Source: Fremontodendron californicum
Lineage: Eukaryota > Streptophyta > Magnoliopsida > Malvales > Malvaceae
Length of the DNA: 64,000 nucleotides
NCBI GenBank assembly: GCA_030761205.1
Contig: JAULJL010000010.1
Coordinates: forward strand, 6,701,001 to 6,765,000
Reading direction: 5' to 3'
The notes under the pieces are model-generated. The model was not told the DNA's origin and ran no database searches. It saw nothing but the letters and a program-made list of their open reading frames with translations. Numbering within the stretch: the first letter of the stretch is position 1; each line of letters begins with the position of its first letter. Made by a program: the position numbers and the translations under genes. Positions 44,454-56,639 of the stretch are shown here, piece after piece.

Positions 44454-45010
44454 ACCACCAAAATGAAGCGATGCCCGTTTGAGGCCTTAGGGGTAATTGG
44501 CCCAATCACATCCATTCCCCACATAGAAAAAGGCCAAGGTGTTGTCATGACATGCAGAGCTGTTGGAGGAGCATGTACCTTATCCGCATATATCTGGCAC
44601 TTATGACATTTTTGGACATACCTGATACAATCCCTCTCTACGATCATCCAATAATAACTTGCTCTCATAATCTGCTTGGCCATCATATGGCCATTTGCGT
44701 GTGTTCCACAAACCCCTTCGTGAACTTCCTCGAGTATTCTTTTAGCTTCACTTGCTTCTACACACCTTAGCAACGTATGATATCTACTCCTTTTATACAA
44801 CACTTCTTTATCTAGGAAGAATCCTATTGCCAACCTTCTCAAAGTTCTCTTGTCATTTTCTGTGGCATGTTCCGGTTACTGTTGATGTTTTATGTATTGT
44901 AGGATGTCATGGTACCATGATCTCCCATCCAGCTCTTCCTTAACATTCATAGAGTGTGCGGGTGACTCTCGTATGCTCATCTTAATGGGATATTCCACTT
45001 TCAAATGTAT
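44454..45010 (-). pseudogene. Integrase fragment of an older Tat element
   Basis: Minus-strand frame: MSIRESPAHSM near 44980, a stop in the following linker, then TENDKRTLRRLAIGFFLDKE and the zinc-binding part HEGVCGTHANGH and CHKCQIYADK. The start of the catalytic core (MWGMDVIGPITPKASNGHRF) follows and is cut at VVVD by the LTR start at 44453. It resembles the integrase at 56789-57916 but is a different copy. It ends only about 240 bases from the CYP96A start codon. Confidence 0.8.
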
Positions 45011-45253
45011 CTTATCCTAAGCCCATCTCTCAATCATATTACTGGACTATTCTACTTTCGTTTTTATCCAATAATTTTTTTTTAGATATTTTTAGGCCTC
45101 ATGGATATATTCTTGGGAAAGTTGACATGATACTCTACCCTTCATAGCTCTGCCTATGACTGTAAAGCTCGACGTTTTCCATCTTATAAATTGAAAACAG
45201 AGAATTGAGAAAGCTTCCTTTTATTGATACTTCAAAAACCTTCCAACAATTTC
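45011..45253 (+). promoter_or_regulatory. Proximal promoter and leader of CYP96A
   Basis: TATAAAT at 45185-45191 lies 63 bases before the ATG at 45254. The retroelement remnant ends about 45010, leaving about 240 bases of apparently unique upstream DNA. Confidence 0.5.
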
Positions 45254-46783
45254 ATGGCATTAGTCAGTATTTTTGAAGTTTTCTTGGCTTTCCTTTGCTT
45301 TCTGTTTCTCTTGTGCTTGAGAAAAAACAATGGGCTTCCAAAGAGTTTCCCGATTGTTGGGATGATGCCAGAGCTTCTCCTCAACATTCATCGGATTCAC
45401 GACTGGTGCACCGAGGTTCTCGAAAGATGCCACTGCACTTTTCTTTTCAAAGGCCCTTGGTTGGCTAAGATGAACATGTGGGTGACCTGCGACCCTGCCA
45501 ACATTCACTACATAATGAGTTCCAACTTTAACAACTTCCCCAAAGGAGCTGAATTCAAGGAGATTTTTGACATCTTGGGAGATGGGATTTTCAATGCCGA
45601 CATGGATTTGTGGAAAAACCAGAGGAAAGCTGCTCAAGGATTCATGAAACATCAGCCGTTCCAGCATTTTTTGTTGAGGACTAGCCGAGCTAAGGTGGAA
45701 AAGGGGCTAATAACTGTCCTTGAACATGTCGCCAAACGAGGCTCGGTGGTCAACTTGGAAGATGTTTTCCAAAGGTTCACGTTTGATTCTACATGCATCT
45801 TGGTTACTGGCTACGACCCCGGATGCCTCTCCGTCGAATTCCCTCAAGTTCTTTTCTCCAAAGCCTTGGATGATGCAGAGGAAGCATTGTTTTATCGGCA
45901 TGCCAGGCCACAAAGCTTTATTAAGTTGCAAAGGTGGCTGAACATGGGGCAAGAGCTGAAATATAGAAAGGCATGGGAAACTCTCGATGATGTAATAGCT
46001 AAATACATATGTCAGAAAAGGAAAGAATTGAAGGAAGGGTTGTTGATATCAGAAATTGGTGAAGAAGAGGGTGTGGATCTCTTAACATCATACATAACTG
46101 AAGAGAAATCAACAGGTTTGAAATGTGATGATAAGTTCTTGAGAGACACCATTTTGAGTATGATGCTTGCAGGGAGGGACACAACGAGCTCTGCTCTTAC
46201 TTGGTTCATTTGGCTGGTTTCGAGGCATCCAAAAGTGGAAAACAAGATCATACAAGAGCTTAAATCAACAATATTAGCAGCAGATCAGGAAACCAAAAAG
46301 AGTACTCGGCTATTCAATGCTGAAGAGGTAAAGAATTTGGTTTATCTACATGGAGCATTGTGTGAGGCAATGAGGCTGTATCCACCGGTTCCTTTCCAGC
46401 ACAAGGAGCCTCTAAAACCAGACATTCTTCCCAGTGGGCATCCAGTTTATCCAAACACCAAAATCTTGTTTAACCTGTATTCAATGGGAAGAATGAAGTC
46501 AATCTGGGGGGAAGATTGCTTTGAATTCAAGCCTGAAAGATGGATTAACGAGCGAGGAGGGATTAAACATGAGCCATCGTACAAGTTCTTGTCTTTCAAT
46601 GCAGGGCCAAGGACCTGTCTAGGGAAAGAAGTGGCATTTGTTCAGATGAAAGCTGTGGCATCTGCTATTATTTACAACTATCGTGTTCATGTATTGGAAG
46701 AAGCCCCTGTTGTTCCGGCTATATCCATTATACTGCACACCAAGGATGGATTGATGGCTAGGATCTCCAGCAGATGCGACTAA
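45254..46783 (+). CDS. Cytochrome P450, CYP96A type (midchain alkane hydroxylase-like)
   Basis: A single exon of 509 codons from the ATG at 45254 (MALVSIFEVFLAFLC); an upstream in-frame TTG at 45224 is not a plausible start. Residues 1-22 form the endoplasmic reticulum membrane anchor, followed by the hinge GLPKSFPIVGMMP. The I-helix oxygen-activation motif AGRDTTSS is near 306, the K-helix EAMR near 371, FKPERW near 426, and the haem loop FNAGPRTCLG at 448-457 with Cys455. The stretch FDSTCILVTGYDPGCLSVEF and the lack of introns are typical of the CYP86 clan, family CYP96A. The best-known member, Arabidopsis CYP96A15/MAH1, hydroxylates wax alkanes to secondary alcohols and ketones. The substrate here is not shown by the sequence. 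Confidence 0.92.
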   Translation: MALVSIFEVFLAFLCFLFLLCLRKNNGLPKSFPIVGMMPELLLNIHRIHDWCTEVLERCHCTFLFKGPWLAKMNMWVTCDPANIHYIMSSNFNNFPKGAEFKEIFDILGDGIFNADMDLWKNQRKAAQGFMKHQPFQHFLLRTSRAKVEKGLITVLEHVAKRGSVVNLEDVFQRFTFDSTCILVTGYDPGCLSVEFPQVLFSKALDDAEEALFYRHARPQSFIKLQRWLNMGQELKYRKAWETLDDVIAKYICQKRKELKEGLLISEIGEEEGVDLLTSYITEEKSTGLKCDDKFLRDTILSMMLAGRDTTSSALTWFIWLVSRHPKVENKIIQELKSTILAADQETKKSTRLFNAEEVKNLVYLHGALCEAMRLYPPVPFQHKEPLKPDILPSGHPVYPNTKILFNLYSMGRMKSIWGEDCFEFKPERWINERGGIKHEPSYKFLSFNAGPRTCLGKEVAFVQMKAVASAIIYNYRVHVLEEAPVVPAISIILHTKDGLMARISSRCD

Positions 46784-47666
46784 ATCCATGCTAGCCTCTG
46801 CTTGAAAGTTGAATGGGTTGTGTCTGAAACTTGGGGCATGTTTAGTTTTCAAAAGTATTTTGTATTTTTTATCTTCACCTCAGATTCTGATTAAATAACT
46901 AAGTTTATAGATATTTGTTTTCTGTTTTTCAAAAAAAAAAACTAAAAAATAATTTATGGTGAATTAACTTGTTATCATAAGTACTTAGGATGTTGTCTGT
47001 CTAGTACTCTATAGTCGTCTATGGCATTTGCTATGTAGTCGATGAAAATGTGGAAAATAAGAATATGCAGCTCTTCTAGCTAAAAGCCTATTCCATGTTT
47101 GTAAACAGTGATTGAATTGAATCTTGTTGTACTTCGTAATTTGATCTGTTTCTGCCATAAACATACAGTTCATGCCTTCAATCAAGATACCCTTTTTCAT
47201 TTACGAAATTGAGCAAATATTACCAAAAAAAAAAAAACTTTTTTTTCCATAGCTATTCCCATATATTATAACCAACAAGCCATCAAATTGCTTGATGGAA
47301 AGAAGAGAGAGAGAAACAGCGACGAATCTCAACTGAACAATTTTGGATGGAAAACTCCAGAAAAGGGGTGAAATATATTTACATAAACTAATGTTAGGAC
47401 ACAACACATTTCAATCTAGAGTCGTTAATTTATAAATACGATATAAATATATCAAAATTTATATAACACAAATTATTAATTTATTAAAATTTATATAAAT
47501 ATATAATATTTTAACACGATTATAATAAAAAAATACTCTAATTACAAATCTTTTTTAATTCTCTCTGTTTTTTTTTTTATATTTATTTTACCGAACGCCG
47601 GCTGGCATAAAGTGTTTGTATCATGCAAAAAGCATATAAGAGCCAAAATACAAGAGGTTCCAACGT
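46784..47666. other. 3' flank of CYP96A, no other gene seen
   Basis: Presumed 3' untranslated region followed by AT-rich DNA. The short frames at 47009-47407 have no recognisable similarity. Confidence 0.5.
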
Positions 47667-47691
47667 GGGGGGGGGGGGGGGGGGGGGGGGG
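47667..47691 (+). repeat. Run of 25 G
   Basis: An uninterrupted G homopolymer in otherwise AT-rich DNA. Its length is likely to be unreliable in any assembly. Confidence 0.95.
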
Positions 47692-48626
47692 TCCATAGTA
47701 GCCCTTCGCAGTTTCCACCGGACTTTCCCTATTTTACATCAATATATAAAACAAACAATTGAACTTGTTATGGACAATTTTTGATTGATTGGTATAGTTT
47801 GTTAGTTTAGGTGTTTAATTTGGTGGTTTAGTAGTTGAGGTGTCTAATTGATTGACAGATGATAATTTTTATTTTATTTTATTTTTTATATAAAAACGAA
47901 AGAAAGAAGAAAATTTGGAAAAAGATAGAGAAAAAGAAAAGAAAATAAGAAGTATTTTTTAGTAATAAAATAAGTATTGAAAGCAAAGAAATAAATAGAA
48001 TATTTTGATTATCTCTTTGTATTATTTAATATATCTTATTTATCGTACTTTTTTATTAAGATAATTCAAATGATTTATGTATCTTCTTTAAAAGATAAAT
48101 TTTAATAAAATTAAGTTCGATTTTCAATATTTATAATTTTTTTCTCTCATTTATCTCTTAGTTCTTAATTATTCTCTTTTATATATAGAGAGAGAAGAGA
48201 GATTCACTTACACTAATGTAAAACTAAATTAGTTTTACATACTTTCATAATTTTTTATACGTTTTATATTTGTTTAATCCGACCGTCGTATTTCATGTTA
48301 TATTCACGTAGATTATGTATGTCAAGTTTTGAATAAATTAAAAAATTTTAACTATTTGTTCGATGTAAAAAATTTTAACCGTTAAATATATATTTAAAAA
48401 AATAGTATTGTCGATCGATATGATAAAGATATCGGATCGATTCGAAACTTTACGTGCACGACGAGAACAATTATCTAAACATAAATATCCACTATCTCAG
48501 AAACTATGCTGCCCCCATTTCTGGAAATTATTCCTACTTTGATATTTCTTTAATAGCCAATAGAGAAAAATGATGTACTTATATTAGTGTAAAATTAAAT
48601 TAATTTTACACATTTTTATATTTTTA
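47692..48626. other. AT-rich intergenic DNA with a diverged direct repeat
   Basis: No gene. The stretch 48205-48300 (TTCACTTACACTAATGTAAA, TTTTTTATACGTTTTATATT, GTTTAATCCGA) is repeated in diverged form at 48570-48626, and that second copy continues at 49995-50040 after the foldback element. Confidence 0.5.
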
Positions 48627-49994
48627 GGGAAAAAATACACTAACCCCTTGAGATTTCATAAAAAATACACTTACCCCCTTATAATTTGAAAAATACCCAA
48701 TTACCCCCTAAGGTTTATTTACTAAATAGATTTTAAATAAAAAGACAATTATACCATTGTTAATTATTAATCATATATTTTTCTATTTATTTTATTCATT
48801 TTACTATTTTTACAAAATAATGAGAATTTAATTTATTTTAAAATTATCTTTAATTACTATAAAATTAAATTCTAATTAAATTATATTATAATTCAAGTAA
48901 ATGTTATATATTTTAAACATATTTTTAGTTCAATTATATATTAACTTTGAGATGAATTCATTAAATTATTTTTATTTAAAATAAAATTTTGATTAATGAA
49001 ATTTTATTATAAAAAAATAAATAAAATTATGATCTTAATATTTAAAGTCAAATTTAAACAAATATAAATTTGATTAATGAAATCCTAACGTTAGTTACTT
49101 TTGTAGAGAGATAAAATATACTTTTCAAGTTAATATATGTAAGTTTATTTTTAATAAAATCTCATGGATGATAATTATTTTTTCTTTTTTTCTTCTCCTT
49201 TATTTCTTTTTTTAATCAATTTTTATGCAAGTACATGTTAAATATTGTAAACTTATCTTTAATTCAATTATATATTAACTTTGAGATTTAATTTTAAATA
49301 AATTAAAATTATTTTAAAAAGTATAAAAAATAATTAAAACAAAAAAATAAGGAAAAATAAATAAAATGAGGGTATTTTTAATATTTAAAGTTAAATTTGA
49401 ATAAATATTAGTTTGATTAATGAAATCCTAACATTAATTATTTTCTAGAGAGATAAAATATGGTTTTCAAACTAATAGAGGTAAGTTTAATTTCAATAAA
49501 ATCTCATGGATAAGATTAATAGTTATATTTTCATTTTTTTCTTCTCCTTTATTTCTCTCTTTTTATTTTAATCAATTTTTTTACCATTAATGTTTTTTTA
49601 TCAATGATAATAAATTTATTTTAAATAAAAACAATTTAATGAATTCACTTCAAAACGAATATATAATTGAATTAAAGATAAGTTTAAAATATTTAACATT
49701 TACTTGAATTAGAATACAATTTTATAATAATTAAAGATAATTTTAAAATTAATTAAATTCTCATTATTTTGTAATTAAAAAAATGAATAAAATAAATAAA
49801 ATAAATAAAAAAGTATATGATTAATAATTAAAAAGGGTATAATTATTTTTTTATTTAAAATTTACTTAGATTTAGGTTTATGGGGGTTAGCGTGTTTTTC
49901 ATCAAACTTCAGAGGGGTAAGTGGGTAGTTTTCAAACTATAAGGCATTAGTGTATTTTTTTAGTAAACCTTAAGAGGATAAATGTACTTTTCTC
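48627..49994. mobile_element. 1.37-kb foldback element with long TIRs
   Basis: The left arm (GGGAAAAAATACACTAACCC, TACACTTACCCCC, AATACCCAATTACCCCCT) is the imperfect inverse of the right arm (AACTTCAGAGGGGTAAGTGG, TAAACCTTAAGAGGATAAAT, TGTACTTTTCTC). The symmetry continues for several hundred bases inward. The middle holds direct duplications (TAGAGAGATAAAATA near 49105 and 49446; TTTTCTTCTCCTTTATTTCT near 49190 and 49535). TATTTTTA before and TATTTTTT after may be the target duplication. No coding capacity. Confidence 0.65.
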
Positions 49995-50403
49995 TATTTT
50001 TTATACAATTTATATTTATTTAATTCGAATATCATATTTTATTATTAAGATCTTAATGACAAATAATCTGAAGATCTTTTAATTTAATTTAGAAATTGCA
50101 TCTCAACTACAAATGAATGATTGACGTAAGATTCTCCTAATTATCAATAGCCACGTATTTTCATTCACCTGATAAGATTAATAGCTTTAGATAATTGATG
50201 TAGCCTTAGGTGCAATTCTAGAAGAACTAATCAATGAAGGATTTGAAGTTTTTGAACTAAAAACTCAAAAGTACCAAGTTATCCGCATTTGGTAGCAGCT
50301 GCTGAGAAAATGAGGATTTGGGTACAAATAGTCATTTTCCTGGCTAACACTGACCCCAATATCCCTAATAAATCTAGTGGATAAATAACCAAACTACATA
50401 AAA

Positions 50404-50445
<42 letters not shown>

Positions 50446-50726
50446 TCAAACCCCTAGCGATGAACTAATTCAATCAATGAATGAACCACCTGTTTACTGA
50501 TATTCTAATTAATTACCAATTCCCCAACTGATTATATAACCAAACCCATTAATTAGCAGCTAATCAAAAGACACCATTATTTCTTGTCACTGGTCTATTT
50601 TTGTAATTGAATTTTAGATTGTTTTTTTTTTTTTGTTGCAAAATTATAGATCTTCTTTCTATGTTCATAGGAAAGTGTTTTACACATCATTTTAAAATAA
50701 TATATTTTATTAATGTCACGTCAGTA
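49995..50726. other. AT-rich intergenic DNA, no gene seen
   Basis: Contains a (TA)n run of 33 bases at 50410-50442 and a fragment similar to the foldback MITE at 6711-7228 (TTTTAAAATAATATATTTTA at 50689-50708). Nothing else is supported. Confidence 0.5.
50410..50442. repeat. (TA)n microsatellite
   Basis: Uninterrupted TA dinucleotide run. Confidence 0.95.
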
Positions 50727-50872
50727 TTTGTTTTGGATATTAACTTAGAGTAAAAAGAAATAGTTAAAAAAAAAAAGAAAAGAAAGAAATAGGTTGGGTC
50801 GGGTCGGGTCAGTTGGTTGGTTGGAGAAGAAAAGTAAAAAGCCAAGACTTTTGTTTTGGATATTAACTTAGA
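50727..50872. repeat. 23-bp direct repeat around a 100-bp segment
   Basis: TTTGTTTTGGATATTAACTT plus three more identical bases occurs at 50727-50749 and 50850-50872. The segment between them contains an A/G run and GGGTCGGGTCGGGTC followed by GTTGGTTGGTTGG. Confidence 0.85.
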
Positions 50873-51066
50873 ATTCCCAGTAAGTCTTCTCAGGCCTAGG
50901 GCTCTGTGGTTCGTTTTCATGGTCTTGTGGTATACAAGGTCTTATTGCCTCAAGATCTCTCTCTTGATCTTTGAGACTGTTTCTAGTGTTTTCATCTGAG
51001 TGTTTTTAATTGGTTTCTGTCATTGGGCATAGGAAATTAATCTGTGATCCGATTTTGAGTCAGAAA

Positions 51067-52326
51067 ATGGAAGAGGAGTTGGAAGGATTATGGAGAAATC
51101 TCACATTGACTGAAGAAGAAAAGGATTGTGTGGAAACTAGAAATTTACAGGATGCTGAAACTAAAGCGGAAAGGCAGAATTGGATGGTAGCAAGACTCCT
51201 AACTAATCGCTCTTACAACAAAAAAGCGATGATCAATACTCTTAAAGTGGTATGGAAATTATCTAAGGAGTTTCTGGCCATAACTCTATATGCAAATTGT
51301 TTTCTTTTCAAGTTTGCAACAAGCAAGGATAAGCAAAGAGTGATAGAGGGATCGCCTTGGTCTTTGATAAAAACCTTATTGTTTTAAAGGACTACGATGG
51401 CAATCTCAAACCATCTGAGTATGTTTTCGATAAGGCAATTTTTTGGATCCGCATTTATGGTCTTCCTCTGAAGATGCTATGCATCGAGGTGGCTGAAAAG
51501 ATTCGACAGAAAGTGGGACATTTTCACAAGGCGGATAACAGCATACCACATCACAAGTAGGGGAGATGACTGAGAATTCGGGCTGAAATTGATATCATAA
51601 AACCATTACGAAGGTGTGTGACTGTAGGAGACTCTAGTAATGGAAAATCTTTCAGGGGATGGTTAAAATATGAAAGGATGCCTATGTTTTGCTATGAATG
51701 TGGATTACTAGGGCATTGCGATATGGAATGTGAACCAGACAAGGACAAGAACGATGAGGAGGAAAAGACGAAACCATTTGGTGAATGGTTGAGAGCCTCC
51801 CCAATGGGAAAAAAGGGGTACATGGCCAGTAACACATCCAGCTTTAACAAAAGTGGATTCAATACAGGTCAAACACATAGAAAGGGTGAAGATGGAGGTG
51901 TCGACGGTGGTAATCGGAAGAAACTGGAGGAAACATTTAGAGGAGTGAACAAGCAACTTTTTATGGAAAGCCACGACATTCCAGGAGAAAATAACGGAGC
52001 CAGAAGAAAAAGTGAGTGAAGGCATAATAAACGGGATTGCTGAGGATTTCATAATTAGAGGTAGCTCAAAGTCAACTGATGAGATTGAGGAAGATATAGC
52101 TTGCAATAATGACAAAGATTCCATGAAAAAAATCCGTGTGGGGCATAGATCTTGTGTTAAAGAAGGGGGAATATGCTTAGAAGATAATGGATATGTTGTT
52201 TCTAATTTAAAAAGCAATGATGAGGTGGACAAATCAGCTGAGGTGGAGCACAGAAATGAAACTTTAAGCGCAAAAAATATATCAACTGGAGAACACACTG
52301 CTCTGAAGGAAACGGAAAAAAAGTGA
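51067..52326 (+). pseudogene. LINE ORF1 (gag-like, DUF4283 and zinc knuckle), broken
   Basis: The ATG at 51067 opens MEEELEGLWRNLTLTEEEKD, a typical plant LINE ORF1 start. The DUF4283-type domain spans about residues 40-165 (FKFATSKDKQRVIEGSPWSL, FWIRIYGLPLKM) with a frameshift near 51360 and a stop at 51558. The CCHC knuckle CYECGLLGHCDMEC is at about 51690-51731. A charged tail follows after a shift near 52015. ORF1 products bind the element's RNA. Confidence 0.75.
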
Positions 52327-52561
52327 TGGGTATGAAAGGAAGAATGTTAGAAAACAGACCTGGAAGAAAAAAGCAAGAAGTGTAGAAACAAGACAGTTCG
52401 AAGAAATGATCAGTTGGGTAAGAGGAAATATAGTGAAACTGAGATGGGAGAGGACCAAATGGAGATTGATCAGTATGACAAAAAATACAATGAGGACAAA
52501 GATAATAAGATGAACCCTAATGCACAGGCGGAGACTGGTTACCAGTCCCGCCTATCACAAT

Positions 52562-55500
52562 GAGATGTATGGCCTAGAACTACCGTGGGCTTGGGAACCC
52601 ACGGGCAATTCGAGCTCTTAAGGAGCTGATCAGAAAAGAAGATCCCCATATAGTTTTCCTTACTGAAACAAAACTACATGTAAATAAGCTTGATAGAATA
52701 AGAAGAAGCAGCAATATGCTTGCTTGTTTTGGAGTGAGCGTTGAGGGGACCAGAGATGGATTAGCAATGCTATGGAGGAATGATGTTAATCTGCACCTTA
52801 AAAGTTTCTCTAAGAATCATATTGACATGGAGGTAGAGGAGGGATCAGAAGTAAATAAATGGAGAATCACTAGGGTGTACGGGGAACCGGTAGCCAACAA
52901 CAGATGTGAAATATGGACATTATTCAGATAGTTAGCATGGCAATCATCCCTGCCTTGGTTATTCCTAGGTGATTTTAATGAGATTCTTTGGAACCATGAG
53001 AAAACAGGAAATTCCCTAAGAAGGGAAAGATAGATGCTGGAGTTCAGAGAAGCTTTAGAGGACTGTGGACTACTTGATATGGGTTACAAGGGAAGCTGGT
53101 TTACATGGGAGAGAGGGAGGTCTGTTGCTACTAATGTGCGAGAGAGGTTAGATCTGAGTACTGCAAAAGTTGATTGGTTAGATCTATTTTCCTTTTACGA
53201 AGTTAAGCACTTAATAGCATCAGTCTCTGACCATAAGCCAATACTTGTCAACAGTGAGGTAAGGAAGTTTGAAAAACAAGTTAGAAAGACCAAAAGATTT
53301 TGTTTTGAAGCGAAGTGGGTAAAGGAAACAGATTGTGAGCAAGTTGTGAACAAAATGTGGAATTTAGAAGGGGGCGCAGGGCTGTTTTATAAAATGAAGA
53401 ACGCATGTGATGGTTTAAGGGAATGGGATCATACCATGTTTCAAAGCAGGAGAGGGAAAATAAATCAAATAAAATTGAAGTTACAGCAGGAGCAATCATT
53501 AACGATATTTGATACGATATTGGAGAACATCAAAAATATAAAAGGGGAACTGAATCTGTTATTAGATAAAATTGAAGTTACAGCAAGAGCAATCATTACC
53601 AATATCTGATACGATATTGGAGAACATCAGAAATATAAAAGGGGAACTGAATCTGTTATTAGAAGAAGAAGAAGAGCTGTATTGGAGACAGAGATCAAGG
53701 GTAGAATAGTTAAGGGAAGGATACAGGAACACAACATTCTTTCACAATCAAGCAAAACAAAGAAAAAAAAATGAACTGCATTAGAGGACTAACGATGGAG
53801 AATGGAGATTGGTGTGAGAAGGAGGAGGTCATTTACGATATGGTCATACACTTTTTTAAGGACTTGTTCTAATCCCAAAAACCAAACCATTGTGAAGATG
53901 TGATTGAGGCAATTGAACCTTGTGTGACTCCAGAAATGAATCGATAACTACTAACAGAGTTCAAAGCCGATGAGATCCCAAAAAATTTTGGCATATTGTG
54001 GGAAAAAATATTATGCAATTTTGCCTTGCATGTCTAAATGGTGAAGAGAAACAACCAACATTTGTCTTACAATATAGGCCCATCAGTTTCTGTAATGTCA
54101 TTTATAAGATCATTTCAAAAGTCTTTGTTAACAGACTTAAGAATGTCCTTCCTTTTTGCATTAGTGAGGCACAGAGTGCATTCGTGCCAGGGAGATTAAT
54201 TTCTGATAATGTTTAGTGGCTTACGAATTACTACACACTTTGAAAAAAAAGGGGGAAAAAAGAGTTTTTTTGCTCTTAAACTAGACATGAGTAAGGCCTA
54301 TGATAGGATGGAATGGAGTTTCCTTAATGAGGTTATGAACAAACTTGGGTTTCATCTGAGATGGGTACACACTGTTATGAATTGTGTAACATCAGTCTCT
54401 TACTCAATTTTGATTAATGGTGGCATTTCTGATTCTTTTCATCCAAAAAGAAGTCTCTGACAAGGAGATCCTCTCTCGCCTTATTTGTTTTTGATGTGTT
54501 CAGAAGATTTTGTCAGCTTTACTGGCTAAATCGCAGAGAGATGGAATCATTCATGGAACACAAGCAAGCCGCAACGGACCCAGAGTTACTCACTTGTTTT
54601 TTGCTGAGGACAGCTTGTTATTTGCAAAAGCAATTAGAAGCGAAAGCGAACGAGTGAAGTACGTGCTATGGAGATATGAGGAAAGCTCTGGGCAAAAGAT
54701 AAATTTTGAGAAGTCGGCTTTGTTTTTCAGCAAAAATATGAGCGATCAGGAGTAGTCAGAAATAAAAGAAATGTTTGGCATCCAAGTTATCTCCAAACCT
54801 GAGAAGTACCTTGGTTTTCCATGCATGGTAGGGAGGGATAAACGTCGAGAGTTTAGAGTAATGAAAAACTGGATTTGTTCTAAGATGAACAGTTGGAGTA
54901 GCAGACTGTTATCTCAAGGTGGCAAAGAAATCTTCTTCAAAGCAGTAGTTCAAGCAATCCCAACATATGCCATGACCTGTTTCTTGCTACCAAAAATATT
55001 GTGTAGCGAAATTAATAGCTTAATTTGCAACCACTTGTAGAAGCATGAGAAAAATAGAACGGGTATCCACTGGATTAGATGGTCAAAGATGTGTGAATCC
55101 AAGTTTGTTGGAGGGATGGGGTTTAGAGACATGTGGAAGTTCAATAAAGCCTTATTGGCAAAGCAAGGTTGGCGACTACTCGCAAACACAACGACACTAG
55201 CATATGCAGTTTTTAAAGCAAAGTATTTCCCTGAAACCTCTTTCCTAGAAGCAAGACTAGGGAATAATCCATCCTTTACATGGAGAAACATATGGGGATC
55301 GAAACATGTATTGCAATAAGGGGTTCACTGGAGAATTAGAGATGGAAAATCGGTAAGGGTCTGGAAAGACAAGTGGTTACCTTCTCATCCATCCTTCCTA
55401 CTCCAATAATCGAGAAATGATTGGGATGAAAACAGTATGGTTGAAGATCTAATTGACACGGAGAGAGGACAGTGGAAGATTAGCTTGCTAAACGACATGT

Positions 55501-56639
55501 TCCTAGCAGATGAAGTAGAGGTGATTAGCTATATGCCAATAAGTAAATCAGGTTCGCCAGATGTTTTAGTTTGACATTTTGATAAGACTGGACAATACAC
55601 AGTAAAAAGTGGGTACAATCTGCAATGTATGGAGGAGCCAGAGGGAACGGGAATGGAAGTCAATAGTTATGCTGATGTATGGAAGAAAGTGTGGAAGTTG
55701 GAGATACCAAACAAGATCAAAATTTTCATATGGAAAGTATGCCACAATATACTGCTAGTCATGACAAACCTTGTAAAAGGACACTTACCAGTGGAGGCAA
55801 CATGTTTCCGGTGTGGTCAAGCAGAGAATCGACTCTTCATGCTTTGAAGGAATGCCCGGTTGCAAAGAAAATATGGCAAAAATTAAACTTCTCATGGGAT
55901 AATGAACTGATTGATGATGCAGATACGACTTCATGGTTGTTGCAAGTGAGTAGAAAGCTAGACCCTTCCCAATTGCAGCATCTGGCTATTGCAATGTGGT
56001 CAATTTGGACAAATAGGAATGAGGAACTCCATGGGGAGAGATGAAAGGATGGTGTGGTGACGGAAAACTTCATCAAACAATATATTCAGGAACTCAACCA
56101 AGTCCAGCTACCTCCGAGAGAACAGTCTAATGTGACCCAACAAATCTGGAAACCACCGGAAGCAAGTTTATACAAAATAAATTTTGATGGTGCTTTGGAA
56201 ATGAGAGAGAATAAGGGGGAATTGGGGCAATAATCCGAAATGAGAAAGGGGAAGTTATGGGAGCATTTGCTTCTACAAAGGCACGAATTACTGATTCTTT
56301 TCAGGTGGAGGCATATGCTGCGATTCGAGCTATAAAATGTGCACTAGAAATGGGTTTTAAGAAGGTGGTGATTGAAGGGGACTCGTTGGGAGTAATCAAG
56401 AAGATAGAGTCACAGGAGTTTGATTTTTCCCTAATTTGAACGATTATTGAAGAGGCTCGGATCAAAGCAGGGTTTTCGATATCTGAACTTTCTCACATAT
56501 CAGACGCAATGCTAATGGGGCTGCACATAGGTTGGCAAAATATGGGATTGGGGTTTCAAAAGATATGTATTGAGTTGAGAAAGTTCCTCCTTTCTTAACT
56601 GATATTGTTGCTACTTATGCAAATTTTACCTATGAATGA
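52562..56639 (+). pseudogene. LINE ORF2 (endonuclease, reverse transcriptase, RNase H), broken
   Basis: The endonuclease part runs from about 52573 (NYRGLGNPRAI after a stop at an expected Trp) through VFLTETKL, WLFLGDFNEI, GSWFTWERG and SDHKPILV to 53255. Reverse transcriptase is in pieces at 53998-55320: QYRPISFCNVIYKIISKVFV, SAFVPGRLISDNV, ALKLDMSKAYDRMEWSFL, and FFAEDSLLFAKA, where the usual FADD box reads FAED. The zf-RVT domain is near 55610-55850 (KIFIWKVCHNIL, CFRCGQAE). The RNase H-like domain (INFDGAL, QVEAYAAIRAIKCALEMGF) runs to a stop at 56637-56639. At least ten stops or shifts are seen. Confidence 0.8.

Noticed and set aside
45224..45253. Upstream TTG start of the P450 frame
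   Set aside because: Plant nuclear genes start at ATG; the ATG at 45254 gives the usual membrane-anchor N-terminus.
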